Part shown: in pieces, positions 1-12,805 of the stretch
Numbering within the stretch: position 1 is the first letter of the stretch
Layout of the letters: each line of letters opens with the position of its first letter
Assembly: GCA_910890315.1 (NCBI GenBank)
Contig: CAJVGD010000057.1
Span: forward strand, 1-35,157
Reading direction: 5' to 3'
Length of the DNA: 35,157 bases
From: Serendipita indica DSM 11827
Taxonomy: Eukaryota; Basidiomycota; Agaricomycetes; Sebacinales; Serendipitaceae
The notes under the pieces: generated by a model
Told to the model about the DNA's origin: nothing
Seen by the model: only the letters and a program-made list of their open reading frames with translations
Databases searched by the model: none
Position numbers and translations under genes: made by a program

Positions 1-548
1 TTCTTCAGGAGCCAACCGGTGTCATTTTATATAGCCGACGAGTGCACATAACAAACTAGACTCTTGTGAATAGTACTACGCTTGCTGGTAAACGCATGCC
101 ATGGACTATTGTTACTCCATAGAATCAAGTCAACTGTGGCCGTCACTGCTTTGGAGGTCATATATATAAGGAGGCAGGTCGCTCTGGCTTGTTCTCATTA
201 ACATCGAGTTTCTTGAATTTGTTTTTATTCCGGATTTTTATAGGTCCGTCAGGACCTACGCAGTGGCTATTCTATGTAATGATACATGCGTTCAGAAAAT
301 TTTACATTGATGATTGGTAGTAGTGTCCAGGGAACCATTACATGCGTAACGATGAGCCCAGACTGCATCATATGTCGCCCGTCCTGGGACTGGTGTGAGG
401 TTGGAATGTCAGTTGGTAAACCTGCCGGAATCAGGACACGCTTGTCAACCTTGCGGTTGAACAAGTCAGAACCCTAACTAACTCCAGTGCCCGACTGATG
501 CTTGATGAGGAAGACAGCTGGTGTGGTAGATAACACTTGGACGATTGG
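1..548. other. No supported gene; TATA-like run and a short inverted repeat
   Basis: I see no convincing coding region here; the two small open frames of 63-65 codons overlap antisense and resemble nothing. A TATATATAAGG run lies near 162-172, and a perfect 7-bp inverted repeat with a 4-nt loop (taggtcc gtca ggaccta) lies at 241-258. The TATA-like run followed 75 bp later by a hairpin could be a promoter remnant, but no transcript start or downstream gene can be tied to it. Confidence 0.4.
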
Positions 549-1615
549 CTGGAAGAAAAAGCCAGGTCGAGGGGAGACGACCGACTGGTAGAGAAGCCAG
601 GCCGAGGGGAGACGACCGACTGGAAGAAAGAGTCAGGTCGAGGGGAGACGACCGACGAGTAGAGAAGCCAGGTCGAGGGGAGACGACCGACTGGTAGAGA
701 AGCCAGGTCGAGGGGAGACGACCGACTGGTAGAGAAGCCAGGTCGAGGGGAGACGACCGACTGGTAGAGAAGCCAGGCCGAGGGGAGACGACCGACTGGA
801 AGAAAGAGTCAGGTCGAGGGGAGACGACCGACGAGTAGAGAAGCCAGGTCGAGGGGAGACGACCGACGAGTAGAGAGAAGCCAGGTCGAGGGGAGACGAC
901 CGACTGGAAGAAAGAGTCAGGTCGAGGGGAGACGACCGACTGGAAGAAAGAGTCAGGTCGAGGGGAGACGACCGACGAGTAGAGAAGCCAGGTCGAGGGG
1001 AGACGACCGACTGGTAGAGAAGCCAGGTCGAGGGGAGACGACCGACTGGAAGAAAGAGTCAGGTCGAGGGGAGACGACCGATTGGTAGAGAGAGCCAGGT
1101 CGAGGGGAGACGACCGACTGGAAGAAAGAGTCAGGTCGAGGGGAGACGACCGACTGGTAGAGAAGCCAGGTCGAGGGGAGACGACCGACTGGAAGAAAGA
1201 GTCAGGTCGAGGGGAGACGACCGACTGGAAGAAAGAGTCAGGTCGAGGGGAGACGACCGATTGGTAGAGAGAGCCAGGTCGAGGGGAGACGACCGACTGG
1301 AAGAAAGAGTCAGGTCGAGGGGAGACGACCGACTGGAAGAAAGAGTCAGGTCGAGGGGAGACGACCGACGAGTAGAGAAGCCAGGTCGAGGGGAGACGAC
1401 CGACTGGAAGAAAGAGTCAGGTCGAGGGGAGACGACCGATTGGTAGAGAGAGCCAGGTCGAGGGGAGACGACCGACTGGAAGAAAGAGCAGGTCGAGGAG
1501 AGATGACTGGAAGAAAGAAGGGAGATGGACAGGAAGGGAGACGAACGGACTGGAAGAAAGAATCGAGGGGAGACGACTGATGAGAAGGGGCCGAGGGAGA
1601 CGCCGGAAGGAAGGC
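549..1615. repeat. Minisatellite array, 35-36 bp units, about 25 copies plus degenerate tail
   Basis: Direct reading shows a tandem array built on the invariant core caggtcgaggggagacgacc. Two main linkers alternate between cores: gaagaaagagt (36-bp unit) and gtagagaagc (35-bp unit). A third variant carries gagtagagaagc. Units are near identical to about 1490 and then degenerate to about 1615. Each core contains ggtcg-(8 nt)-cgacc, so every unit could fold a 5-bp stem hairpin. The array is purine-rich on + and nearly free of stops, which produces spurious open frames on both strands (for example 1082-1446 on + and 1131-1649 on -). I regard these as non-genic. The interspersed order of variants suggests repeated unequal exchange or slippage. 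Confidence 0.93.
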
Positions 1616-2427
1616 GGGGGGATGATGGACACCACGAAGAGATCCTCAAACAGCGAGTGCAACTTGGCGGCTACAATCAAGGAGCCAAAGATCAAATATT
1701 AGTCAGAAAGACTGTTTTAAGGTCGTTCCGCCCCGTTTCAGTGATAGCCAAAGTATGAGTCTCGTTATTTTCGCGGCAAAAATGTACGTACTGTTTGATC
1801 GAGTCATCTAGTACCGCTGCAGGCAACTATCTACGCCTCATAGAGCAAGATTTGTACCTCTCAGGATCCAGGACGCTGTGAATGGAGGCAGGGGGCGTAT
1901 CGTCACAGCCAATAGGACTTTCAATGAGCTCCAGGACGAAGAGGACAAAAGCCACAGACCTCTGCGATAGAAAACAAGGAGTCGCCTTTATAAGACAGGG
2001 GGACGCACATTGTCTGGACGGATGGTAGGAGCGGGTCGAAGTTGAGAGGCAGGGTTTGGCCACCGGATAAACAAAAGAATAACTACCATCGATATCCGAG
2101 GAGGCCAAGAAGCCGAGTTGCGACACTCCGTCGGATTCTGTGGGCTTTCTCCGTTTCTGGGTCTCATCCAGTCCTCCTTTTCGCCTGTAGTTCATGCTCC
2201 TTGTAGTCGCTCCCCAGGTCCGGCCTGTTAATCGCATGAAATTAGTTGTGCCATTGCATTAGGAATTTGCTACTAAGCTTCCTCAGCCTCCGCTCCGTCT
2301 TTCGGGTGTGTTGACTCGAGGCTCCCTCATGCCCTTGAAGACACCGGGATCCGATCCGGCAGAAATCTAATAAGGCGATGGACCTGAAACCAAACTTGCA
2401 CGTTGTAAATCTTCTCCCTCGAGCACA
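1616..2427. other. Intergenic, no supported gene
   Basis: An open frame of 136 codons on - (1827-2237) has no recognisable domain, signal or repeat, and no splice structure I can defend. A shorter one on - (2242-2442) overlaps the start of the next + strand gene. I see no RNA gene or mobile-element termini. Confidence 0.4.
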
Positions 2428-3304
2428 ATGCCTAAATATCAAGAGGCCAGTCGATTGAAGGCAGCGTCACAATATACAACGACAAAGGCTAACACCCCTT
2501 CCCGAGATGTTTCCCCTCCCCCATACTCAACTTCAATCCAAGAAACGTCAGTAACGCCAACTGGTAGACCCCTTCCATCGCCCCCGCCTAATCTACAAGT
2601 CCTTCGCACCCGAAGGGGTCCACGGAGAATTGATCCGATGGACGAACTTGCAAGCCCATGGAGCGAGCTCGTTGTGATGCAAGGTCCCATGTTTGGGAAT
2701 CTTGAACGCCTATACGCGCATATCGTCCTCGTTTGCCACTCCATGAGGACACCTTCCAAAAATTCGAATCTTCCTTTGCAAAACAACATCTCCGACGACC
2801 CGGTCAAGGTGAAGGCCAAAAATGGTCCAGGAGCTTTGGGACCGCAACGAGCGGCGGATTACGGATGCAACTTCAAGGCCTTGCGGCATCCGGGTCAAGA
2901 ATGGGAAGCTGAACGAGGACGACGCCGACTCGTGGCACATTGTCCATCTTCTATTTCGCAAGTCACACCGGGTGTCAGCCATTCCCCACATCTGGCGCGA
3001 TGCGTTGGTGCTTCTCAAGATAACGCAGCTTCCGAGCCATGACATGGAAGAACCTTTGATCAGTCTCGAGCGTTTGCAAGATCATCAGTGGTCTCCCGTG
3101 GTTGGTAACCCGGGTCGAGAGCCCATTGCCTTTGAAGTCGTCGCGCACCTATTAGCCGCAAGCGGTAAGTCGCACAAGTGGCTGAAGAGGAAGTTGGTTG
3201 CGTATGTGGAACGTGCTATGAAGAGCACGGAAGTTGAGAGCGAGATCTTGTCTGTAGACAGCGTCTCGAGTAACATGCCTTTCTTTTCACTATATGACAC
3301 TTGA
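2428..3304 (+). CDS. Unrecognised protein, Pro/Ser-rich N-terminus, frame change in the middle
   Basis: ATG at 2428 opens a frame that reads MPKYQEASRLKAASQ and then a Pro/Ser/Thr-rich stretch (residues about 25-60), followed by a more ordered segment. The reading moves to another frame near 2820 and continues (ELWDRNERRI, later ISLERLQDHQWSP) to the stop at 3302-3304. Two explanations fit. One is a single extra A in the aaaaa run at 2817-2822. The other is an intron from gt at 2731 to ag at 2830 (100 nt, phase 0), which restores frame exactly but has a weak gtttgc donor and is longer than neighbouring introns. Total length would be about 257-291 residues. I do not recognise the family, and no membrane segment or signal peptide is visible. 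Confidence 0.5.
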
Positions 3305-4270
3305 TGGAAATTATTCACCGTGCAAATATGATGCATAATGAAATTAATTCGATCGTAAGAAGTGATACCAAACCGTTACACACTGTCCAGATGTCAGGAG
3401 CGACAGGGAGATGAACAATAGTTCTAATAAACAGTGGGATCAACATTTGTGCGCATAGACAGAGATCGTACCTCTAGGAGTAACCCTGTCTTTTGTTTGG
3501 CAACTGCAAACTCAACCGATTGGAATGCATGGCATTGAGATGATGATAGAATGGGTGGACCTACCCTTATCGAAGTTAGCTACAAGGTCTGTAGCAATCT
3601 TGTTCCTGACGTTCTTGCACGTTTCTGAAGTGGTTGCGTCTGGTTTCGTGGTCCAGGTAGCCGATGTTCCTAGAATCCAAGATACGTTTATCAAAGAGGA
3701 GGGGTATTGTTGCGCTGATCGGGTGCCAGAGGAATGAGTGCAGAGCGACAAGTGTTGGTAGGAAAAGGAACCCGACGGCAGAGCCAAAGTAGTGGTATAC
3801 AGCCCGCTCATGTCAGTTTAGGCCCTTGGGAGATTGGAACACGGCTGAAGTTGACATTACAATGAAAGGGGAAGACTTGAGGTCGAGCCAAAGGTTGGTC
3901 TGAAGCCAATGTATGAATAGGATAGAACGTTGAGTTTGTGATAAACTCCACGATCTCGAGGAATTGAGATGAGTTCCAAGGTAGATGGGTTTGAGGTCGA
4001 GAGTGTTCACTGCAAGAACCGAGCGAATCTGTACAGGCGTCGTCGTATTGGGGAGCATTGGCCTCTATTCGACAACAGGGTAGGACTTACGAGGTATATG
4101 CCTCCCAATTGACGTCAAGTTCTGAGAAAACAATCAATTTGAGTCTCGCTGAGCATGATTCACACACCATGAACGTGCGCGGCGTCTAATCTCAATTATT
4201 TGATGCCCTATATCTCCTCTCTTCAATTATAGGCGCCGTTGACCAGTCTAGCGTTCCATGATGGGCGTGT
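3305..4270. other. Possible degraded coding remnant on the - strand
   Basis: Two adjacent - strand open frames (3813-4058 and 3512-3811) lie end to end. Hydrophobic stretches are readable in more than one frame, such as a segment near 3640-3780. The composition is compatible with a decayed membrane-protein gene, but I recognise no family and cannot place splice sites. A + strand frame at 3525-3737 is antisense to it. No firm gene call is made. Confidence 0.25.
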
Positions 4271-5851
4271 TTGCTTCAGAAGAAGGTTGGGAATGGACTA
4301 CAAGGCTAATACAGTGACTATTGAGAGGACATTTAGGCTTGAAACGATTGAGGATGAGCACCTACATGACTATCTGCGCGGGCGGGCAGACAAACCTCGC
4401 CCATCCAGTGTATAGTCACCGGGAGGTCGACTATGTGGCCGTGAAAGGCCTAAGCATAGTATCTATTAACCATAAACCTCTTAATCAGGCCGAATACTTG
4501 CAGAATCGGACCAGCAACATTAGTTCGCTGTTATTGGTGCACTACCGGGCTATTCGTGGCTCCTGTTCTCCTCAAACGGTATTCGTGAGCTCATTTACCC
4601 TCGTATTGATCCTTCGTACCAAAGGCCATCGGTTCTACCACGTCCAATCGCGTAAGCAGTGCGTTTGTGCTCGAGGTTCAGAGCACATGTCTTGAGGCAT
4701 TTTTTAAAGCTTCTTCCCGCATTCGTGTACCATATTTTGCAGTAAAGGCAGAGCTACTGCCAAGCAGCTGCACGGCGCTCATAGTGGCGGGAGCCAAGTT
4801 ATCGAATCACAGCATCCGTTTGTGCGACGCTTTGGGCGCACTTTGCTAGTTGTGGAAACGCTACAGACACCAGAAAGACATATATAGAGCACTATATTCA
4901 CAATTCCTCATTTTCTTAGAGCTACGACAATTTGCCGCTCACAAGGTCTCTCTGGAACGGGTCTCATTAGGTGCCTTACAAGGCAATTGCCTTGCAAAGC
5001 ACTTTCTAGTTTTCCGACAGGAGCTTCCACCTCTGCCTCAAAGACCGCATGACTATTGACGAGCTGTAGTGGACCACTGACTCGGCAGCAGGCCTCGATA
5101 ATATTGCTATCCGGTTAGCGGGGCAGAGGTATAAGCCCTGTTGAACCAAATAGTATATAAATACATGGGTGACTTGTCTCTTCATATTTGTGATTTAGTT
5201 CAAATAACCCGAGTCGCGCTCTCAAGGCCGCTCCACAGTTTGGCTTCTAAGTCTAATGACGTCGGTGTGCCACTAGTCTATCGATGGTCATCCTTTGTAC
5301 GACGTTTACGAGCTGAACAGGGGAGATAGTGAGCGTGAGCTGCATAACGGCATAAGGAAAAGTCTAGAAAGACTCTGAGTGGTAAATGTAAGATACATAG
5401 GATAACTCGCCTTGTACAAGGCGGCTGAGAAAGACTTGAACCCACAGAAGCGACAAAGTATCCTGACAAAGGGCAACTCGAGAGTTCTATAGGACGCGGC
5501 GTATAGCCGCCATGCGACAAGTAAGGTAATTAGAATCAGAGAAGTCCAATTGGTATCCTCGGCAAGAAACGCAATGCCGTCCGAGCCTACAAAGCATCCG
5601 TGGAGCGACTATTGCCTTGTTCGGGAAATAGGACGGAATATACATTGGAGAAGAGATCAGGGACTGGCTAGGAAGAGTTGCAAGAAGAGAAGTCAACGTC
5701 ATCGTAGTCAGTCAGAAGCCGGTTCAACTCAGTGGAGTCGTTAGCGTTAAGCTCCATAGATACCATTACCTAAAAACAGCGTACGGATAAGCCTCTATAT
5801 TAGGTATTCTGACAATATGCAGGAAGTCAACGACATTGGCGGATGGCAGAG
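4271..5851. other. Gene-poor stretch, about 1.6 kb
   Basis: Only short unrecognised frames occur (longest 124 codons at 4321-4695 on +). I see no domain, no consistent splice pattern and no repeat except the palindrome listed separately. A sequence near 5433-5444 resembles an inverted tRNA B box, but no T-stem or acceptor stem can be folded around it. Confidence 0.4.
5408..5423. repeat. Perfect 16-bp palindrome
   Basis: cgccttgtacaaggcg reads identically on both strands, with no spacer. It sits in the gene-poor stretch and is not at the edge of any recognised element. It could be a binding site for a dimeric regulator or chance. Confidence 0.5.
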
Positions 5852-6262
5852 TCAATATTTGTCTAAGAGAATCACCCGCCCGCCGTGACCGTAAACCCAG
5901 ACAAAGACAGGCTTGAGCTTTCTCGAGTCCGACGGTGAGGTCCAAACGTTGATTGTAAGACAGTCTTCACCGGCAGGAGAAGGGTCTGGCGGGTTGGCTC
6001 CGAGCTGAATACATGAGAGCCCAAACGCAGTCGCATTACGGGTGACAGAGGGCGTCAAAAGTGGCTTTGGAGCCAGAAAACGAAGAGGTCCAACGGGAGG
6101 TTGAGCGAATGGGATGCCCAAGTATGCGTTTGTCGCATTCGAGACGGCTTTACCTCGTATTTTGCCTGAAGTGGTCTGGATAATGGGCACTGCCGCTTGG
6201 ACGAAGCCAGCTAACGCGAGTGCAAGCCACAGCGTGAGGATTTGCAGAGAGTTAGGGGCCAT
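5852..6262 (-). pseudogene. Truncated type-B carboxylesterase copy (N-terminal part only)
   Basis: Reading from ATG at 6262 (MAPNSLQILTLWLALALAG), the product has a signal peptide followed by the conserved start of a type-B carboxylesterase/lipase: GKIRGKAVSN, the AYLGIPFAQPPVGPLRF block and the EDCLTINVW block. It is clearly paralogous to exon 1 of the intact esterase at 7034-8641. Homology stops at the oxyanion-hole glycine motif: the intact gene has YGGGWNSG where this copy reads YGHGGR and then eight unrelated residues to a stop. The nucleophile, acid and histidine regions are absent. Its upstream flank has a TATA-like motif similar to that of the intact copy. Most likely it is a partial tandem duplicate, non-functional as an esterase. 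A short secreted product cannot be excluded. Confidence 0.85.
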
Positions 6263-7033
6263 GGTTGCGCGAGGACGACCCGAAACATTGTGCTTAGTAG
6301 TCTTATAGGCTGCCCTGGATGTTGATTGCGGCTTCTTTATCGTCACAAGAGCAGTGTTACATAGGGCCAACTATGGGGCCTTTGAACGGATCAATGCGGG
6401 TTCTGATCTTCCGTTACTGGGCGCCGTTCATTCTCGACTATTGATATTGTAACAGTCGAGGGTGAACCATCTCGAGGTGTTGATCATCTGATCGAGGTTT
6501 TCAGGTGGAGGTCGTCAATTCTCAAGATTCAGACTATGACAGGGCTCACCACTCCAACATGGGGTCCGTGCAATCAACCCGGAAATCAAGACTTGCCCTC
6601 TTCAGCAAAGTGATGTCGACTGCGAGCGGTGCAATTCGAATCTGCATACTCACAGTTGTGCAATCTATCCAACGCATACAACGTGAGAGGTACAACCTCT
6701 TGGCAAGCCGTGGATGCTGCAACCCTGTGCTCAGGTCCCATTTTCACAGCGTCCGCAATCCATGTGTACAAGTCGCCTGATCATCCACAGAATGCGGAAT
6801 CCGAGCACCAGTCCTCGACGTCACCCCTTACTCCTTGTGTGACCTCACGACGCAATGGCTTCGTCTTCACGACCGTTCTAAACGACATTGAAATTTTGTG
6901 GAACCGGATATTGCGAGACCGAAGCCACGCCAAGAGCTGGCTATTGACTTTAGGCGCACAATAGACCAAGTGCACGTTTGAAATCATTGACCACGAGAAG
7001 ACGATACAGCCAGGTTTCAGGTTAAACGACAGA
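6263..7033. other. Spacer between esterase copies, no supported gene
   Basis: The stretch holds the upstream region of the truncated esterase and the downstream region of the intact one. Overlapping + strand frames at 6505-6780 and 6629-6964 have no recognisable domain, and the antisense frames are equally featureless. A TATA-like ctataag lies about 40 bp upstream of the 6262 ATG (near 6301-6308 on -). Confidence 0.4.
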
Positions 7034-8641
7034 CTAAAGGCCGAGACCCAATCCCGCACATCTAGAATCAAAAGAGGCCGGGTCTTCCAGTTGGATCGGA
7101 TTCTGTAAATCAGTGCTGTTGTTGAATATGTCGACGAGAGTGCTACTTCCAGGCCCATTGTACTTCTTCCAACCAAGCGACAGAAGGCCATCACTGGGGT
7201 TCACGACAAAGGCGCTCCATGCCTTTTGCAAGTATTCCGTGGCTGCCGAAGCAAGGCCAGGAAAGGCATTGAATAGGACAATTTGATCGGATGCGTGCCA
7301 GGAGCGAAGAGGTGGCGGAGATAGCGCACGGAAAATGGCCATGTATCTATATCGATACACGGACACCAATGAAGAAGAATACCTAGATTCCCATTAGCGT
7401 GATGGCTTCAAGTCTCTGATTACGCACTTGGACTGCTGGCTGTCGTAGCACCTGAAGACGGACAGAGTCAACAGATCCGAAAGAGTCTCGTTCAGCGTGT
7501 TTGTTGTCCGGTCTACAACGAGAATGTCGCCTTCATTGTCAGTTGTCCCAGTTAACAACGGCTGAACAAAGTGTCAATGACAAGAGTAGACGGTGGTTCG
7601 CTGGCTCACAATTTTCGCAAACTTTCCTGCGCGACCTCTGGATTTGTACTCGGATTTGGAGAAGAGTGTGGTATTGTCGACAAACGGAGCAATTCCGAGA
7701 GTGTTCGTAGAGTTGAGCGCGTCCGTCAGTTGGGCAGCGCTTTTTGTACGAACGCAGTCGAGCTGTGCTTTATAGTCTTTTCCTTGAAGAGAGCACCCAA
7801 CAGCGCTCGCAATATTGGGGAACGGATTGGGTCCTGCGGCTGGGAGACCAACAATTGGGATTGGAGGAGGGGTCAGCGCCATGGATGCCTGTCCGCTCAT
7901 AAGAATGGCACCGCGAATAGGTGGTCGGGATTCGTAAGCGTAGAGATACGCAGCGATACTCCCCGCACCCGAAGACTGTCCTCCAAGCGTAATCTGAGCC
8001 GGGTTTCCACCAAACGCTGCAATATTAGCGACGACCCATTCGACAGCGGTCCGTTGATCTCGGAGCCCAGCATTCGTATCCTTGTTTGGAATGGCTGGAG
8101 AGTTGGCATAGCCAAAGACGTTGAGGCGATAGTTGAAGGACACGAAGACAACCTCTGGATGGCTGGTCGACCACGAGGTAAGATCATTAACTACGGTGTA
8201 TCAGCTATACGACACCTAGGTCGTAGAGAACGTACGCGCAGATCCAGACTGTCCCGAGTTCCAACCGCCACCATAGATCCAGATGAGGACGGGCTTTAGC
8301 CTCGGAGAGAGAGACGGTGAAGTCCAGACATTGATCGTGAGACAGTCCTCACCAGAAGGAGATGGATCCGGTGGATTCGCTCCTAGCTGGATACAGGAGA
8401 GGCCAAATGCGGTGGCATTTCGCGTGGAGGATGGAGTCAAGAGAGGTCGTGGCGCTAGAAAACGAAGTGGCCCAACGGGAGGTTGAGCATAGGGAATGCC
8501 CAAATAGGCGTTGGTCGTATTCGAGACGGCCTTTCCTTTCACTTTGCCCGACGTTGTTTGAACGACTGGAACTGCCTTGACGAGGCTAGCAATAGCGAAC
8601 GGAAGCCACAACACGAGTATCTGGAGAGTTTTGGGGGTCAT
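7034..8641 (-). CDS. Secreted type-B carboxylesterase/lipase, four exons
   Basis: This is an alpha/beta-hydrolase predicted to cleave carboxylic esters outside the cell. Exons (- strand) are 8641-8236, 8190-7610, 7561-7428 and 7382-7034. The introns are 45, 48 and 45 nt with donors gtacgt, gtgagc and gtgcgt, and the spliced frame is open throughout for 489 residues, a normal family length. Residues 1-23 form a signal peptide (start MTPKTLQILVLWLPFAIAS). The oxyanion-hole YGGGWNSG is near residue 125. The nucleophile elbow GQSSGAG puts Ser at about 208 (GQSSG rather than the usual GESAG). The acid is Glu about 339 in TDNEGD, and the base is His about 403 in WHASDQ. The end FDSRCAGLGLGL is typical of fungal members. 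A truncated paralogue lies just downstream. Substrate cannot be told from sequence; fungal relatives act on lipids, plant esters or xenobiotics. Confidence 0.93.
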
Positions 8642-8680
8642 CTTTCAGTGGTCAGACTCTACAAACTCTTCGCTCGTCGT

Positions 8681-8687
8681 TTTATAC
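8681..8687 (-). promoter_or_regulatory. TATA-like box of the intact esterase
   Basis: The - strand reads cgtataaaacg about 40 bp upstream of the ATG at 8641. The truncated paralogue has a comparable ctataagac at a similar distance, so the duplication carried the core promoter. The short distance implies a very short 5' leader. Confidence 0.45.
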
Positions 8688-8949
8688 GTCGTCCCTATAT
8701 GGTCGTCGCAATCCACCTTCAAACCAACTCTCCGGCGCGCGCTGTGTCAGGTTCCACTTCTGGCGTCGGTGACTCGGCGATGTATTCAAGTGGAAGACGT
8801 CGACTACTGAAGCCGAGGATGCCGTATCGACATTCGAGCATGTCTGACCTGCAGGCTTGTACAATGAGTTTGAATTGAAAGAATGGAGTATATATACACT
8901 GAAAGAATGAGTAAACTCGACCAGGGGAAACTGCCATCAACTGCGGGCC

Positions 8950-10854
<1,905 letters not shown>

Positions 10855-11050
10855 GGCTGCGGACGAAACGAAGAGCAAAAGACAAGGACGGGTCAAAGAG
10901 GGCTGACAGGGTCGGACCACGAGATCGAATTTTGTGGGTGGGTTCGATGGAAAACTTCGAAAAGACAAGATCCGACGAGATTTTATGTATAGAAGTGTAA
11001 TTGGATAATTAGCATGCTCAAATTGTACATTATGCTTTCGACCTTTAAAC

Positions 11051-11735
11051 CTAGGTGCGTTTGTTCGCCTCCTTTTCGACCTTTGATGCTGTATCCCGAA
11101 CACCTGCAGCACTCTTCTCTTTGGCATCCTCGGCCTTGCCCGAGCCCCATGACCACCACGAAGATCCAGTGGCTTTTGCAGACTCGACGGTTTGTTCTGT
11201 TGCAGCCTAGATGCGCTTAGTATCATCGTGTACTAAGTATAGAGATGGGCCTACCTTTGTCTTGTCAACCGCCTCCTCTGCCTTGTTGCGTGCCTGCTCG
11301 TAGCCACGCTGGAGAGCGTTCTGAGCATCATGTCCATGCTTTTCAGCCTCATATTTCGCCTTGTCAAGCTTGGCCTCGCCCTCTTTCTGTGTCATTGATT
11401 AGCCCTCACGTCTTCATGGTCGAGCAGACTGTCGGACGTACCTTTGTGCTCTGGAGGGATGCCTCACCTTCCTTCTTCCATTTCTCACCCTTTGCTTCGG
11501 CAGAATGCTGGAGTTCTTTTGCTTTGGCCTTGAGCTCGTCGTCTTTGCCGGTGCTACTGAGATAGTACCATCCACCGCCTGCTACAGCGATTGCAGCGAC
11601 GACTAGCGGGACTGTACTGTTGCCCGTCTTTGGTGGATTGCTGGCGGGCTTGGTCATTGTCGGTTGAGGACCCGGGGTGGCATAGAATCGGCGAGGAGCC
11701 GTCGTGCGAAGAGTGCGTGCTGTTGAACGGAGCAT
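11051..11735 (-). CDS. Small mitochondrial membrane-anchored, charged helical protein
   Basis: Three exons (11735-11442, 11386-11255, 11206-11051) with introns of 55 and 48 nt (donors gtacgt and gtaggc) give an uninterrupted 193-residue product. Residues 1-20 ([19 protein letters not shown]) form an Arg/Ser/Thr-rich amphipathic mitochondrial presequence. Residues about 42-60 are a single Gly/Ala/Val-rich membrane segment. The rest is a highly charged, Lys/Glu/Ala-rich predicted helix or coiled coil, resembling LEA-like or apolipoprotein-like amphipathic repeats, broken by a Trp/Gly/Ser patch (SSWWSWGSG). The likely topology is inner-membrane anchored with a soluble helical domain. I do not recognise a named family. 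It lies head-to-tail with mS41, another mitochondrial gene, 217 bp away. Confidence 0.85.
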
Positions 11736-11952
11736 TGACGTGGTGAATTTGAGAGTTGGGAGTAGACTTGGTTGAAAAGACTCGACGCTGGCGAGAGGGT
11801 TTAAGTTGTGTCCTTGAAAGTGACGTCAATCTGCAGAGACGAGCGTCATCATCCCGCCACTTGAAATCGCCGGTAATGTGTCACAAGAGCACCGTGGAGA
11901 ATAAGAATTTAGCAAGCGCGACGCAAAAAGTGGGAAATAATCGTGTTCTACG

Positions 11953-12601
11953 CTATGGCTTGATCGGTACAGTCTTCTTACGGATCGGCGGTCCCCACCT
12001 AGAGCACCGTTAGCATTCTGACAGTGAATAAAATACAATTACAAACCCTCTCTGCGTCTTCTTTGGCTGTGGCTCTCGCGCATACACCTTTGGATCTTCG
12101 CCTTGTCGAAACTTTTCGAGACACCACAGGAGATACCTGTCGAGGTTGAGCTATATCAAAGCCATTTAAACTGTCTCCTACCTTCTTTCCTGGACGGTGA
12201 GACCCATCTTGTCCAGCTTTTGGCCGTTGAGTCGGAATAATTCTTCCCAGCTGAGCGTATCGACGTCGGGGAGTTTTGTTTCGCACTTTCTCCCAAATGC
12301 TACAAGCAAGCTCTTTGTGTCGTATCCTCCTGTTTGCAGTTGATCAGCGTGTCATTGCATGGCTGTAACTTGACCTACGCTTGTCCAATGGTACCCGCGT
12401 CGCCTCTTCCGACTTTTTCTGCTGTCGAATCATTTCAGGTGTCATTTGAAAAGGAGAAGGCGTGTTGGGAACAGCCGCAGCTGGCTCAAACCCGCCAGTG
12501 CTTCCTTGTTTGGTCGAGTCCGCCGCGTATAGACGTCCTGGAGCGCGTAAAACGCCTCGTATGACGAGTCTACGCGCGTGGAATTGGGCCACAAATGACA
12601 T
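11953..12601 (-). CDS. FYV4: Mitochondrial small ribosomal subunit protein mS41 (IGR-motif, FYV4 family)
   Basis: Four exons (12601-12379, 12329-12182, 12136-12047, 11998-11953) with introns of 49, 45 and 48 nt splice to an intact 168-residue protein. The N-terminus MSFVAQFHARRLVIRGVLR is an Arg-rich mitochondrial presequence. Residues about 75-140 match the IGR motif domain: SLLVAFGRKCETKL, WEELFRLNGQKLDKMGL, then ERRYLLWCLEKFR. Here AFGR occupies the IGR position. The basic tail ends GWGPPIRKKTVPIKP. Yeast Fyv4 is mS41 of the mitochondrial 37S subunit, so a role in mitochondrial translation is expected. The ATG is 204 bp from the divergent TMA46 start. The final intron uses a weak gtttgt donor, but its acceptor and branch (tgctaac) are good and the resulting tail is plausible. 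Confidence 0.88.
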
Positions 12602-12805
12602 GGCCAGAAACGTCAAGGTGTCGTGGTGTTCAAACTTGGAGGAGCAACTGACGGGCATGTCGACGGCCCGAACCAGGGAAATAGACGACCTTTGACATGT
12701 CTTTGATATATTCCTTTGGAAGAATAGAGTGGGCCGGAACATCCACCAGGCTTGACGCCGACCACATCTTTCATCCGAGTCAGACCGCACTGATCATCAC
12801 ACACG
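12602..12805. promoter_or_regulatory. Divergent promoter of mS41 and TMA46
   Basis: Only 204 bp separate the two start codons, which face away from each other, so both promoters must lie within this interval or overlap the leaders. One gene serves mitochondrial translation and the other cytosolic translation. Shared regulation is a reasonable inference, but no specific factor site is identified. Confidence 0.6.

Noticed and set aside
100-270. Possible solo LTR fragment (TATA run, hairpin)
   Set aside because: No terminal TG/CA pair, target-site duplication or second copy is visible, so no element is called.
1082-1649. Repetitive open frames on both strands of the minisatellite
   Set aside because: They arise from a stop-free tandem repeat whose 35- and 36-bp units mix frames, with no start context, domain or splice evidence.
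5390-5470. Possible tRNA on - (B-box-like gggttcaagtct)
   Set aside because: The T-stem does not pair, and no D-arm, anticodon arm or acceptor stem can be formed.
7571-8299. A 242-codon open frame on + opposite the esterase
   Set aside because: Antisense to well-conserved esterase exons with catalytic residues and consistent introns. The + frame has no recognisable features.
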